Origin: an archaeon
GTDB lineage: Archaea; Thermoproteota; Nitrososphaeria; Nitrososphaerales; UBA183
Direction: 5' to 3'
Assembly: GCA_021807225.1 (NCBI GenBank)
Contig: JAKAPI010000002.1
Coordinates: forward strand, 1-64,000
DNA length: 64,000 nucleotides
Shown: positions 43,089 through 52,085 of the stretch, one piece after another
How the letters are laid out: each line of letters opens with the position of its first letter
Position numbering within the stretch: the stretch's first letter is position 1
Program-made: the position numbers and the translations under genes
The notes under the pieces: generated by a model
The model's input: the letters and a program-made list of their open reading frames with translations, nothing else
What the model was told of the DNA's origin: nothing
Databases searched by the model: none

Positions 43089-44561
43089 ATGCCCGGACCT
43101 GACTACGACGTCGTCATCGCGGGGGGAGGGATGGCCGGTCTCATCACGGCGGCGTCCATCGGACACCATTCGAAAGGGAAGGCCAGGGTTCTCATCGTCG
43201 ACAGGAACAAGGAGGCCGAACCTGGAAGGAAGACCAACAACGGCTGGACCTGCGGCGACGCCACCAGCAAGAGGTCCCTAGACTACCTCGCGGAGCACAT
43301 CGGCATCAGGTACGGCTCCCCCGAACTCGAGCACCCGGTCAGCGGGGTCTACGTCTACTCTCCAGACAGGAAGACCAAGGTGCTGTTCGAAGGCGAGGGG
43401 TACCTCTTCAACCGCAAGCTCGCGCCCAGACGCCAGGTAAACGACGCCAGGAAGGCCGGCGCAGAGCTCATGTTCGGAGCCACCGCTGAGAGGCTCCTGT
43501 CTGAAGACGGAAAGATCACCGGCGTGACCGGCAGGAAGTCTGACGGCACCCCCTTCAGCGTCACCGCCAAAATCGTCATCGACGCCACAGGATCGTCTTC
43601 CACCCTGAGGAGGTTCCTCCCCATCGCCTCCCTGATCGAGAAGGAGATCGACCCTGACGACGTGGTCGGGACAGGGAGGTACATCCTTGACTTTGAGCCT
43701 GCAAAGGAGGACCCGGCGTTCTTCTCCCCCGACTACTGCATCATCCACCTCGACCAGTTCTTGGCCCCGGCTGGGTACGCCTGGGTCTTCCCCAAGGGGA
43801 AGAAGAAGGTGAACATAGGCCTCGGCGTCTCCCACTCCGGCCTCGCCCGCAGGAACAGGCGGTTCGGGCTCAACGACAACCTCCAGAGCCTCATCGACAA
43901 GTATCTGGCGGACAACCCTGTGATCAAGAACTACTCCCAGCCCGGCGACGACGCCAACTCCGGGAACACGAAGGGCAACTGGCAGGTGCCCGTGAGGCGC
44001 CACAACGACTGTATGGTGGCCAACGGCTTCGCGGTCGTCGGAGACTCCGCCTGGATGCCCCGGCCCATCGACGCGGGAGGGATCAGCCCCTCCATCTACG
44101 GCGGGACGATCCTGGGGAAGGTAGTCGCCGAGGCCCTCGAGGCGGGGGACACCAGCGAAGCTGGGCTCTGGAAGTACAACGTGGAGTACATGAACACCCA
44201 CGGGTATCCCATGGCGAGCTTCGAAGTCCTGCGCCGATACCTGCAGACGGTCGACAACGACCAGATCAACTACGGGATGAAGTACTTCCTTTCGGAGGAC
44301 GACGTCACGGCGATAACCGAGCGCAAGCACCCAGAATTCAACCAGGCGCGCTTCATGAACCCTGCAATGTGGTTCAGGGTGCTGGGCCAGCTCCCACTGG
44401 CAAGGGGCCTGAGATACACGGTGAAGAAGAGCGCCGCCCTCGTCGACATCAACTTGGACTACCCCGAGTCCCCATCAGGGTTCGGCGAGTGGCAGAAGCG
44501 GCTGGGAAGGGAACTCTCCGAGACCGTGGCGAAGTTCAAGCCGCTCGACACAGCGAACTAA
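43089..44561 (+). CDS. Geranylgeranyl reductase-family flavoprotein
   Basis: A 490-residue FAD enzyme of the GGR family that saturates isoprenoid chains of archaeal membrane lipids. The Rossmann motif IAGGGMAGLITAASIG is at residues 9-25, followed by RKTNNGWTCGDATSKRS with a conserved Cys, and VVGDSAWMPRPIDAGGISPSIYGG contacting FAD. The C-terminal region is long. It shares a promoter region with TrmB. Leaderless by position. Confidence 0.9.
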   Translation: MPGPDYDVVIAGGGMAGLITAASIGHHSKGKARVLIVDRNKEAEPGRKTNNGWTCGDATSKRSLDYLAEHIGIRYGSPELEHPVSGVYVYSPDRKTKVLFEGEGYLFNRKLAPRRQVNDARKAGAELMFGATAERLLSEDGKITGVTGRKSDGTPFSVTAKIVIDATGSSSTLRRFLPIASLIEKEIDPDDVVGTGRYILDFEPAKEDPAFFSPDYCIIHLDQFLAPAGYAWVFPKGKKKVNIGLGVSHSGLARRNRRFGLNDNLQSLIDKYLADNPVIKNYSQPGDDANSGNTKGNWQVPVRRHNDCMVANGFAVVGDSAWMPRPIDAGGISPSIYGGTILGKVVAEALEAGDTSEAGLWKYNVEYMNTHGYPMASFEVLRRYLQTVDNDQINYGMKYFLSEDDVTAITERKHPEFNQARFMNPAMWFRVLGQLPLARGLRYTVKKSAALVDINLDYPESPSGFGEWQKRLGRELSETVAKFKPLDTAN

Positions 44562-44590
44562 AAATACCGGCCGGGCCAGGCGTTACGGCC

Positions 44591-46252
44591 GTGGCCCCAG
44601 ACCCCCTGGACGCCGAGATCATGGACCTGATGAAGGAGATCAACCCCTCGGGGGCGTATCTGGTGGGGTTCAACGAGTACGCCGGGAAGCTCTTCATAGC
44701 CTCCCAGGCCAACGTCGAGTCGGCCCTGGGGAAGGTGCGCAGCCTCAGATCGAAGGCGAAGGCAGAGTTGCAGAAGAAGCTGCTCGACTCGATGGAAGCT
44801 GGACTGCTCTTCGACGAACCCCAGCCTGTCCTCGATGACATAGTGGGGACGATATTCGCCCACCTGGTCAAGGAAGGGGTCAACGACGCGCACATGCTGA
44901 CGCTGCTAGGCAACGCGGCGGAAGACATCGACGCCTGCCGCGGGCGGTTCTCGGGGAGGGACATCCCAGTCGCGGTCAAGGCCCTGGCGCTCTACAGGCT
45001 CGGCGGCGCGCTTGAGATCCTGGACACCGTGAAGGGGGAGACCAAGAGCCTCGAGGTCAAGCAGGCATGCGACGGCCTCAAGGCCAGGGTCGCCGACTAC
45101 GTCAAGCTCTTCGAGCTCGAGGGGTGGGGGAACGGGGAGTTTCCCAACGCGGAGAGGATATTCAAGGAGAAGGGCTCCGACCTCCGAAGGCAGAAGTTCT
45201 ACCCAATCGCCCTGAAGAAGGGGTTCGACTACGACGAGACCCCAGAGGAGCTCGAAAAGGTCGCGCTCGCCTGGATCGACGAGGAGCTCCCGAAGTTCAA
45301 GCGGGTGTCGGAGAGCCTCGCGAAGCAGCTCAAGTGCAAGCCGACGCCGGAGGAGGTTGAGTCAAAGATCAACGAGAAGGACAAGCTCGATTCCAAGGAG
45401 CTGGTCAGGGTCACCCTGAAGGTGAGGCGGGTCGTGCAGAACCTCGTCAACGAAGACCTTTGCATGATCAACCCAAAGTACAACACCAAAGTCATCGAGA
45501 CCCCTTCGTACCTTACCGGGACGATCCCCACCGGGGCCGCGCAGTTCTTCGACACTTACACCAAGAGGCCGTTCCAGTACTTCTTCCAGACCACCGATCC
45601 AAAGAGAGACCCCGACAAGTCGGTGGCGGCCCTCGTCTCCCTGCTGGTTCACGAGGAGTACGGGCACTGCGTCCATCACTCCAACAGCTCTCTGGATTTC
45701 GTCGGGAAGCTCCCGATGCTGCAGAAGATGCCCGGGGCCCCGACTGGCGCGCCGATAACCGAGGGGCTCTCTTTCAACAGGGAGCTGGAGTTCCTGGAGG
45801 TCTCCAAGGGGCTCGAGTCGAAAAAGAGGCTGACCAAGGCTGAGAAGGCCTACGTGAAGCTCCTGGAGAAGCACGGCGGGCTCGAGCAGTTCAACCGCGA
45901 GCTGGAGTTCATGACGAGACGGATGAGGATCATCAGGTTCCTCAGGGTTCTGGGCGACGTCTGGGTCAACACGGGGAAGAAGTCGCTCCTAGAGTTCCTG
46001 GACTGGGGACACGACCATACCGGGGTGCAGCGGAGCAGCATCTATTTCCAGCTCTTCCCTGCCCACGAAGGAATCTTCCCAGGCTACGCCACCACCTACG
46101 CGGTCGCGGGGCAGGAGATCAGGAGCATAGAGAAGAGGATAGGGGACCCGCGAAAGAGGGTGAAGTTCTCGACCTACCTCTGCAGCGTCGGCTTCCCTCC
46201 CAAGAGCATCTACATGAGGATGCTGCGGGCCTACGCGGCGAAATTGAAGTAG
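44591..46252 (+). CDS. Putative HExxH zinc metallopeptidase
   Basis: A 553-residue mostly helical protein. The gluzincin-like motif HEEYGH (His354, Glu355, His358) is followed by a third candidate ligand Glu391 in EGLSFNRELEF. This pattern fits M3/M32-like or DUF885-type carboxypeptidases, but I cannot assign one firmly. No signal peptide, so cytoplasmic. GTG 44591 is about 27 nt after AAAAATACC, supporting a leaderless start; the frame itself is open to 44369 inside GGR. It may process oligopeptides. Confidence 0.75.
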   Translation: MAPDPLDAEIMDLMKEINPSGAYLVGFNEYAGKLFIASQANVESALGKVRSLRSKAKAELQKKLLDSMEAGLLFDEPQPVLDDIVGTIFAHLVKEGVNDAHMLTLLGNAAEDIDACRGRFSGRDIPVAVKALALYRLGGALEILDTVKGETKSLEVKQACDGLKARVADYVKLFELEGWGNGEFPNAERIFKEKGSDLRRQKFYPIALKKGFDYDETPEELEKVALAWIDEELPKFKRVSESLAKQLKCKPTPEEVESKINEKDKLDSKELVRVTLKVRRVVQNLVNEDLCMINPKYNTKVIETPSYLTGTIPTGAAQFFDTYTKRPFQYFFQTTDPKRDPDKSVAALVSLLVHEEYGHCVHHSNSSLDFVGKLPMLQKMPGAPTGAPITEGLSFNRELEFLEVSKGLESKKRLTKAEKAYVKLLEKHGGLEQFNRELEFMTRRMRIIRFLRVLGDVWVNTGKKSLLEFLDWGHDHTGVQRSSIYFQLFPAHEGIFPGYATTYAVAGQEIRSIEKRIGDPRKRVKFSTYLCSVGFPPKSIYMRMLRAYAAKLK

Positions 46253-46272
46253 CGGCAGGAGGACCACGGAAC

Positions 46273-46671
46273 ATGGCGCCGTTCGACCCGAAGGCGAAGG
46301 AGTTCCTCAACGGAGTCCACTTCGCCAGGCTCGCCACGATCAGAAAGGGCGGCTCCCCGCACCTCACCCCCATCTGGTACATGTACGTGGACGGGAAGCT
46401 GATTGTGAACACCACCCCCCAGAGGGTGAAGTTTCACAACGTCAAGCGGGACCCAAGGGTTGCGCTCCTGGTCGACGACGGCTACCCCTACATCGTGGTC
46501 GAGGGGAAGGCGAGGGTCGCCTCCGAGCGGGACCCGAAGAAGGACATCGAGACACTGGCGATAAGGTACACCGGCGAGGAGAAGGGGAGAAAGGCGGCCA
46601 GGGAGAGGTACTGGAAGACCGAGCGGGTATCCCTTGAGATAGTGCCGGAGCGTATCATCCAGGCGCTCTGA
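46273..46671 (+). CDS. PPOX/FDOR-class flavin-dependent protein
   Basis: A 132-residue split-barrel protein of the pyridoxamine-phosphate-oxidase-like superfamily, F420/FMN-binding class. FARLATIRKGGSPHLTPIWYMYVDGKLIV is the usual first half, and KFHNVKRDPRVALLVDD follows. The Lys/Arg residues that hold cofactor phosphate are present. Such enzymes reduce F420-linked substrates or bind haem/flavin. It starts 20 nt after the peptidase stop. Cofactor unproven. Confidence 0.85.
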   Translation: MAPFDPKAKEFLNGVHFARLATIRKGGSPHLTPIWYMYVDGKLIVNTTPQRVKFHNVKRDPRVALLVDDGYPYIVVEGKARVASERDPKKDIETLAIRYTGEEKGRKAARERYWKTERVSLEIVPERIIQAL

Positions 46672-46676
46672 CCGAG

Positions 46677-47261
46677 CTACTTCATCGCCCTGAAAAAGAA
46701 GTCAGCGACGAAGCGGCTGTACGACTCTCTGTCCGAGCTCTTGGCGAAGTGTATGTGCTGGAAGATCACCCTGTTGAGCATCCCCAGGAGGCAGTCAACG
46801 GCGAGGTTCGCCTCGGTCCTGCGGAAGAGCCCCTTCGAGATAGCCTTCTCCACGAGGCCCTCGGCGATGCCTGTGATCTTCTCCAGATCGTCGGACACCC
46901 TCTGAGCGCTGTGCTTGTCGAGGGACGCCGAGTCCCTCATGTAAAGTCCGATGTCGAACGCATGCTCCGGGAAGGTGGAGAGGTAAGTGGAGATGAACGA
47001 CTCGAGCCCCTTCCTGGGGTCAGCGGCCTTGGAGGCCGACGCCAGGTTCGCGATGAAGGCGGACATCGAGATCTGCTTTCGGGCGACTGCGTCGAAGAGC
47101 CCTTTCTTGCTCCCAAAGTAATAGTAGATGACAGGAGCCGTCGTCGCCGTCTCCTTGCAGATGTCCCTCACGGAGACGTTGGCGAACCCCCTCTCGGCGA
47201 ACATCTTCGAGGCTACCTGGAGTATCCTCTCGGCGGTCGCCCGCTGTTCCTGCGACTGCAT
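46677..47261 (-). CDS. TetR-family transcriptional regulator
   Basis: A 194-residue repressor. The N-terminal HTH contains FAERGFANVSVRDICKETATTAPVIYYYFGSKKGLFDAV, the classical TetR motif. The C-terminal ligand-binding helices follow. TetR proteins are commoner in bacteria than archaea, so transfer is possible. A GTATTTAACG TATA region lies about 28 nt upstream. Its neighbours are a PPOX protein (convergent) and the adenylate cyclase gene. Confidence 0.9.
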   Translation of the reverse strand: MQSQEQRATAERILQVASKMFAERGFANVSVRDICKETATTAPVIYYYFGSKKGLFDAVARKQISMSAFIANLASASKAADPRKGLESFISTYLSTFPEHAFDIGLYMRDSASLDKHSAQRVSDDLEKITGIAEGLVEKAISKGLFRRTEANLAVDCLLGMLNRVIFQHIHFAKSSDRESYSRFVADFFFRAMK

Positions 47262-47303
47262 CCCTTGGGAAATCTGCCTTCCAGCGTATTTAACGCTTGA
47301 AGC

Positions 47304-49247
47304 CTAGGGGAACTTCATTGAGTTCATCATGCCGGAGAACTTGGTATCCTTCCTGAGCCAGTCGAACCTCGGCTCGACATCGCACCAGACCAGCCAGCTC
47401 GACCGCTCCTCGAACGCTTTCTGGAGCCACGCGAGCGTCAAATCCCTGTCTCTGAGTCCGTTGTAAATCACCGCAATCCAGTATGAAGGGACGTACTTCG
47501 CTTTGGACCGTTCGAGCAGCCTGTCCAGGACCTCTAGGGCCTGGTCCCTCCTCCCGGCGGACGCCAGCCCGTGCCCGAGCATCGCCAGGGCAAGGGTGCC
47601 ATCCCCGGAGAGCCTCACCGCCGTTTCAAGCTCTCCGATCGCCTCGGAGAACATCCCCTTCTCGAGGTAGGGCCTGCCGAACCAGATGTGGGTGAGAGTG
47701 AAAGTCGGGTCCAGTTCGACCGCTCTCCTATACTGGCCGATGGCCCTATCGTACTGGCGTGACAGGTAGAGCACGTGCCCCTCCCCCGTGTTGATGGCAA
47801 GGTTGAGGGGGTCGAGCTCCTTGGCCCTGGCTACCTCAGAGAGAGCTTCGTCGAACCGCCCCATGGCCTTTAGGAAGTCGGCGAAGTAGTGGTGCGCTGG
47901 GGCGTAGCTCGGGTTGATGCTTATGGCCTCGCGGAACTCTTCCTCGGCACCCTGCCAGTCCCAGTCGTACTGGAACCTGATGAGCCCCAGCGAAGTATGG
48001 GCTTCGGCCAGCTGTGGGTCCAGGGAAAGCGCCTTCCCCACGGCCTCCTTCGCCCTGGGGAAGACTTCGTTGGGGGGTGCGAACTCGAGCAGGGCTAGGG
48101 TGGAATAGCTGTCGGCGAGCCCGCTGTACGCCTTCGCGTAGCCGTCGTCCACGGCAAGCGCCTTCTCGAAGAACACTATCGCCTGCCTGAGGCCCTCCTC
48201 GGTCCTGCGGCTCCAGCTCTGCCTCCCCCTCAGGTAGTCTGTGTATGCCTCAAAGCTAGCCGCAGGCCGCTGCCCTCCCGCACCCAGTACCTGCAGCTTG
48301 AGCTCGGCGGCCACCCGCTGGGCGATATCCGACTGTATGGAGAACAGGTCGCTCACCTCCCTGTCGTACTGCTGGGACCACCTCGACTCCTGGGTCGAGG
48401 CGTCAACCAGCTGGACCGTGATCCGCACCCTCCCGCCAGCCTTTCTCACGCTCCCTTCAAGCACGTTCCCGACTCCGAGCTCGCGGCCGATATCCGAGAT
48501 CGGCTTGGAGGTCCCCTTGTATTTCATCACTGACGTCCGGGCGATGACCTTGAGCCCCTGGGTCCTGGAAACCGAGGAGATCAGCTCCTCCGTCAGCCCG
48601 TCTGCGAAGTACTCCTCCTTGTCGTCAGCCGATATGTTCCTCAGTGGGAGGACCGCGATCCTCCCTGCCTGTTCCGTCTTCGGATTTTCCGCCGCAGACG
48701 ATATTCTCTCGCCAAAGCCGGCGACCTGGTAGACCTCCATGGGGAGGCTGACGTTCTTCAGAAGCGGCCGCCCGATGGATTCGAATTTGAAGTCAGCCTT
48801 GTTGAGCACACTGTCGCGGACCTGCCCCGTGACGCATATGCCTCCAGGGGGCGCCAGGGGCTCTATCCTCGACGCCACGTTCACGGCGTCCCCGGCGACG
48901 TCGCCTCCGGAGTGGATCACGTCGCCCAGGTGGATGCCGATTCTCATCTTCATCTTGCCACCGCGGGCCCTTTCCGGGTCCGTCCCCCTCACCGCAACCT
49001 GAATCTCTCCCGCGCACCTGACGGCGTCCAGGGCGCTCACGAATTCGACGAGGAACGCGTCTCCCATGGTCTTGACCTCCCTGCCGTTGTGCCTCGCAAG
49101 GATTGGCCTGACGATCCTGCGCTGCTCCTCGAGTATCTCCAGCGCCCTCGCCTCGTCCTCCTGGGCCATGGCCGTGAAGCCCACGGTGTCGGTAAACATT
49201 ATGGCCGCAAGCCTGCGCTCGCCCCCCGCCTGGCCCGAGCCCGACAT
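47304..49247 (-). CDS. Class III adenylate/guanylate cyclase with TolB-like and TPR domains
   Basis: A 647-residue protein. The N-terminal cyclase domain has metal-binding Asp20 (MFTDTVGFT) and Asp64 (KTMGDAFLVEF), a purine-selecting Lys in EVKTMG, and the transition-state Asn/Arg in GDAVNVASR. A TolB/FlgO-like segment (about 195-330, IAVLPLRNISADDKEEYFADG) and about eight TPR repeats follow. This architecture is widespread in bacteria and rare in archaea, which suggests lateral transfer. The frame is open upstream to 49520, overlapping the thermosome gene; ATG 49247 is preferred. Confidence 0.9.
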   Translation of the reverse strand: MSGSGQAGGERRLAAIMFTDTVGFTAMAQEDEARALEILEEQRRIVRPILARHNGREVKTMGDAFLVEFVSALDAVRCAGEIQVAVRGTDPERARGGKMKMRIGIHLGDVIHSGGDVAGDAVNVASRIEPLAPPGGICVTGQVRDSVLNKADFKFESIGRPLLKNVSLPMEVYQVAGFGERISSAAENPKTEQAGRIAVLPLRNISADDKEEYFADGLTEELISSVSRTQGLKVIARTSVMKYKGTSKPISDIGRELGVGNVLEGSVRKAGGRVRITVQLVDASTQESRWSQQYDREVSDLFSIQSDIAQRVAAELKLQVLGAGGQRPAASFEAYTDYLRGRQSWSRRTEEGLRQAIVFFEKALAVDDGYAKAYSGLADSYSTLALLEFAPPNEVFPRAKEAVGKALSLDPQLAEAHTSLGLIRFQYDWDWQGAEEEFREAISINPSYAPAHHYFADFLKAMGRFDEALSEVARAKELDPLNLAINTGEGHVLYLSRQYDRAIGQYRRAVELDPTFTLTHIWFGRPYLEKGMFSEAIGELETAVRLSGDGTLALAMLGHGLASAGRRDQALEVLDRLLERSKAKYVPSYWIAVIYNGLRDRDLTLAWLQKAFEERSSWLVWCDVEPRFDWLRKDTKFSGMMNSMKFP

Positions 49248-49294
49248 GGCCTGCCCTCGGCGAGAGGTGTCCTTTTTCTGTTTAGCCCAGACGC

Positions 49295-50968
49295 CTAGTC
49301 GAAGTCTCCGCCGCCTTCGCCGCCCATGCCGCCCGCGCCTCCTGGCGGTCCGGCCGGCGCCTTCGACTTGCCGGCGGCGATGACGTCGTCGATTCGGAGT
49401 ATCATCGATGCGGCCTCGGTGGCCGACCTGATGATCTGGACCTTCACGGCGAGGGGCTCGAAGACCTGGCGCTGGTACATGTCCTTTACCTTCCCGTCGG
49501 ATGCCTCGATGCCGAACCACTTGCCGTCCTCGGTGGCGTGCTTTGCCCTGAACTCGACCTGCGCGTCGATGGGGTCCATCCCGGCGTTGAGGGCGAGGGC
49601 GATCGGGATCGACTCGAGGGCTTCGGCGAACTTCTGCGCCGCCAGCTGCTCTCTCCCTGAAAGCTTGTCCGCCCAGCTCAGGACCCGGGACGCGGCCTCG
49701 GCTTCGGCTGCGCCTCCCCCTGCCACGATCGCGGGCTTCTCGATGACGTCCTTGGTGACCATCAGCGCGTCGTGCAGGGACCTCTCCCCCTCATCCACGA
49801 TCCGCTGGGTGCCGCCTCGGACGAGTATGGTGACTGCCTTCGGGTTCTTGCATCCCTCGACGAAGACCCACTTGTCCTCCTCCACCTTCCGCTCTTCGAC
49901 GCGGGCAGCGTATCCCAAGTCGGACGGTGACAGGTCCTCGAAGTTGTTGACCACCCGGCCACCTGTGGCCTTGGCTAGCTTTGTCATGTCGGACTCCTTG
50001 GCGCGCCTCACCGCCAGGACTCCCGCCTTGGCCAGGTAGTGCTGGGCGATGTCGTCTATGCCCTTCTGGCACACGACTACGTTGGCGCCGACGTCGACCA
50101 CCTTGTCGACCATCCCCTTCAGCATCTTCGTCTCCTCGTCAAGGAACTTCTTCATCATGGAGGGGTCGTTGATGTTGAGCTTCGCGTCGAACTCGGTCTT
50201 TTCAATCTCGAAGGGCGCGCTCACCAGCGCGATCTTGGCCTTCTCGACCACCTTGGGCATCCCGGAGTGGACAACCTCCTTGTCTAGGACTATGCCCTGG
50301 ATCAGCTTGGTGTCCTTTAGCGACCCACCCGGCTTCTTCTCCACCTTCACGTTCTCGATGTCAACCCTGAACCCCTTGTCGGCCTTCTCGGCCACGGCGA
50401 GGGTGGCGTCGACCACCAGTTCGGCGAGCTCCCCTGCCTCCTTGAAGACAAGCTTCGTCTGCATGCTTGTCCGAGCCACTTTGACCAGCCACCCGCGGTC
50501 ATCGGGGGTGACCTTCTCGGCGGCGTCCTCGAGCGCCTCGATGGCCCTCTTCGCTGCCTTCGAGTAGCCGTCCACAATCACTGTCGGGTGGACGTCCTTG
50601 TCGAGGAGTTCCTCCGCCTTCTCCAGAAGGGCTCCTGCGAGCACCACCGCAGATGTCGTCCCGTCGCCGACCTCGTTGTCGGTTGTCTTGGAGACCTCCA
50701 CGAGCATCTTGGCTGCGGGATGCTGGACGTCGATCTCTTTCAGCATGGTGGCGCCGTCGTTGGTTATGGTCACGTCTCCGAGCGAGTCGACGAGCATCTT
50801 GTCCATCCCCCGCGGGCCAATCGAGGTCTTCACGACCTCAGAAATCAGCTTCGCCGCGGCGATGTTGTTCCTCTGGGCCTCCTTGCCCCTGCTCTGGCTC
50901 GACCCTTCCCTGAGAATCAGGACGGGCTGTCCGGACGAAGTTACGGCTGGAATAGCGGTTGTCGACAT
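49295..50968 (-). CDS. Thermosome (group II chaperonin) subunit
   Basis: A 557-residue ATP-dependent folding chaperone subunit that forms double rings. NTD motifs are TSIGPRGMDKMLVD, VTITNDGATMLKEIDVQHPAAKML and GDGTTSAVVLAGALL (ATP-binding). The catalytic Asp is in VDEGERSLHDAL/GGGAAEAEAASRVLSW. The C-terminal tail is Gly/Met-rich (GGAGGMGGEGGGDFD) as in other thermosomes. A TTTATTAG box lies about 35 nt upstream. Only one subunit gene is in this window. Confidence 0.96.
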   Translation of the reverse strand: MSTTAIPAVTSSGQPVLILREGSSQSRGKEAQRNNIAAAKLISEVVKTSIGPRGMDKMLVDSLGDVTITNDGATMLKEIDVQHPAAKMLVEVSKTTDNEVGDGTTSAVVLAGALLEKAEELLDKDVHPTVIVDGYSKAAKRAIEALEDAAEKVTPDDRGWLVKVARTSMQTKLVFKEAGELAELVVDATLAVAEKADKGFRVDIENVKVEKKPGGSLKDTKLIQGIVLDKEVVHSGMPKVVEKAKIALVSAPFEIEKTEFDAKLNINDPSMMKKFLDEETKMLKGMVDKVVDVGANVVVCQKGIDDIAQHYLAKAGVLAVRRAKESDMTKLAKATGGRVVNNFEDLSPSDLGYAARVEERKVEEDKWVFVEGCKNPKAVTILVRGGTQRIVDEGERSLHDALMVTKDVIEKPAIVAGGGAAEAEAASRVLSWADKLSGREQLAAQKFAEALESIPIALALNAGMDPIDAQVEFRAKHATEDGKWFGIEASDGKVKDMYQRQVFEPLAVKVQIIRSATEAASMILRIDDVIAAGKSKAPAGPPGGAGGMGGEGGGDFD

Positions 50969-51029
50969 GATGTCACTTATCGGTATACAACCAATTGGGG
51001 TTTATTAGCGTTACGCGGGGACATCGCCC

Positions 51030-51341
51030 CTAGCGAGGGGACGGGGCGCGCCGCCCCCTCTCAATGTGGCGCTCGATACTCTCTGCCAGGCCGAAGTCCC
51101 ATTCAGTCACCCCGCCCTCCGAGTGGGTCTGCAAAGACAGCTTCACGACAGTGTACCTGATGTTGATGTCCGGATGGTGCTCCTCCTTCTCAGCTATCTT
51201 TGCGACCGAATCGACGAAGGCAATGGCATCCATGAACCTCTTGAACTCGAAGGCCTTCACGATGAACTTCCCCTCTTTCTTCCATCCGCCAAGGTGCTTT
51301 AGCCTGGCGGCCACTTCGGCGTCGCTGAGCAGCGCTGGCAC
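51030..51341 (-). CDS. Pterin-4a-carbinolamine dehydratase
   Basis: A 103-residue single-domain dehydratase. The active-site motif EEHHPDINIRYTVVKLSLQTHSEGGVTEWD includes the conserved His pair and Pro-Asp. It dehydrates 4a-hydroxytetrahydropterin, produced by aromatic amino acid hydroxylases; no hydroxylase is nearby. The family also works in molybdopterin or pterin recycling. GTG start, leaderless by a TATATAAT box 28 nt upstream. Confidence 0.93.
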   Translation of the reverse strand: MPALLSDAEVAARLKHLGGWKKEGKFIVKAFEFKRFMDAIAFVDSVAKIAEKEEHHPDINIRYTVVKLSLQTHSEGGVTEWDFGLAESIERHIERGRRAPSPR

Positions 51342-51365
51342 AAGGCCGGATCACGTCCGGTTTCG

Positions 51366-51373
51366 TATATAAT
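51366..51373 (-). promoter_or_regulatory. TATA box of the pterin dehydratase gene
   Basis: TATATAAT (read on the plus strand; ATTATATA on the minus strand) centred 28 nt before GTG 51341. Confidence 0.6.
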
Positions 51374-51440
51374 TTAGTGAAAGGGCAACTGCAATTGACC
51401 GGGGACGTTTACCGGCCGAAATGTAGAGAGAGCGCGGGCG

Positions 51441-51764
51441 TTGCAGGAAAAGAAGATTCTCCAGGCCGTAGCCGGCTCTCTCGCCAGGGTCGCAGAAGCG
51501 AAGTCCAACGTGGCCGCGAGCGTCGACACCGCCGGGCTGAGGCCCCACGTAAGGAACCTCTCGAAGCCGGGCTCGCCGAGCTCTGCCATGAGAAAGGCGG
51601 GGGTCGCGCTCATAGTCGGGACTCCTGATCCCATAACTGCCGTCCCTGGGGTGGCGCTGCTCGCAGCCTCCTACGCGTCCAGGCGGAAGGACCCGGCGAA
51701 GCTCGACGACCTGGCCGCGGAGACCAGGAAGTTACTTCGCGACATCCAGGCCTTGAGCCTTTAA
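51441..51764 (+). CDS. Hypothetical 107-residue protein with hydrophobic middle
   Basis: TTG start. The N-terminal half is helical and polar (LQAVAGSLARVAEAKSNV). The centre has a weak hydrophobic segment (MRKAGVALIVGTPDPITAVPGVALLAAS) that could associate with membrane. The C-terminus is charged and helical (LAAETRKLLRDIQAL). No family recognised. Codon use matches its neighbours. First of three small genes of unknown function on this strand. Confidence 0.5.
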   Translation: MQEKKILQAVAGSLARVAEAKSNVAASVDTAGLRPHVRNLSKPGSPSSAMRKAGVALIVGTPDPITAVPGVALLAASYASRRKDPAKLDDLAAETRKLLRDIQALSL

Positions 51765-51791
51765 GTATCCGGCGACGCTGCTCGTCCCTCG

Positions 51792-52085
51792 ATGGACCTC
51801 AAGCCGGCGAAGGGGATCAAGGTGAAGGTCAACGCGTCGCGCGAAGCGGTCTTCGGCGACGAGTCCGTCGGCGTCCAGAGGATCGCCCTCAGCGACGGAA
51901 CGAAGTCGGGGGTGATGACCGGGCGGACCTTGGTCGGGTTCTGCGAAGTCGAGATGCCCAAACTAGATGGGCACAACCACTGGTACCCCGTCGAGGACCT
52001 CACCGGCGAGCACGGCGAGAAGATCGTGGAAGAAGAGATACCGATAGAGTTGGATGAAGACGAGGGCCCCGAAGAAGACACCTAG
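51792..52085 (+). CDS. Hypothetical 97-residue acidic-tailed protein
   Basis: Predicted beta-rich (VKVNASREAVFGDESVGVQRIALSD, SGVMTGRTLVGFCEVEMPK), ending in a strongly acidic tail (EEEIPIELDEDEGPEED). Acidic tails of this kind are common on nucleic-acid-associated or histone-like partner proteins, but no function is assigned. A TTTAAGTATCC box is 24 nt upstream. It overlaps the next gene by 32 nt, so they are co-transcribed. Confidence 0.6.
   Translation: MDLKPAKGIKVKVNASREAVFGDESVGVQRIALSDGTKSGVMTGRTLVGFCEVEMPKLDGHNHWYPVEDLTGEHGEKIVEEEIPIELDEDEGPEEDT

Noticed and set aside
43278..44330. Long antisense frame inside geranylgeranyl reductase
   Set aside because: Low-complexity Val/Gly/Asp-rich translation, no start context, mirrors codon bias of the real gene.
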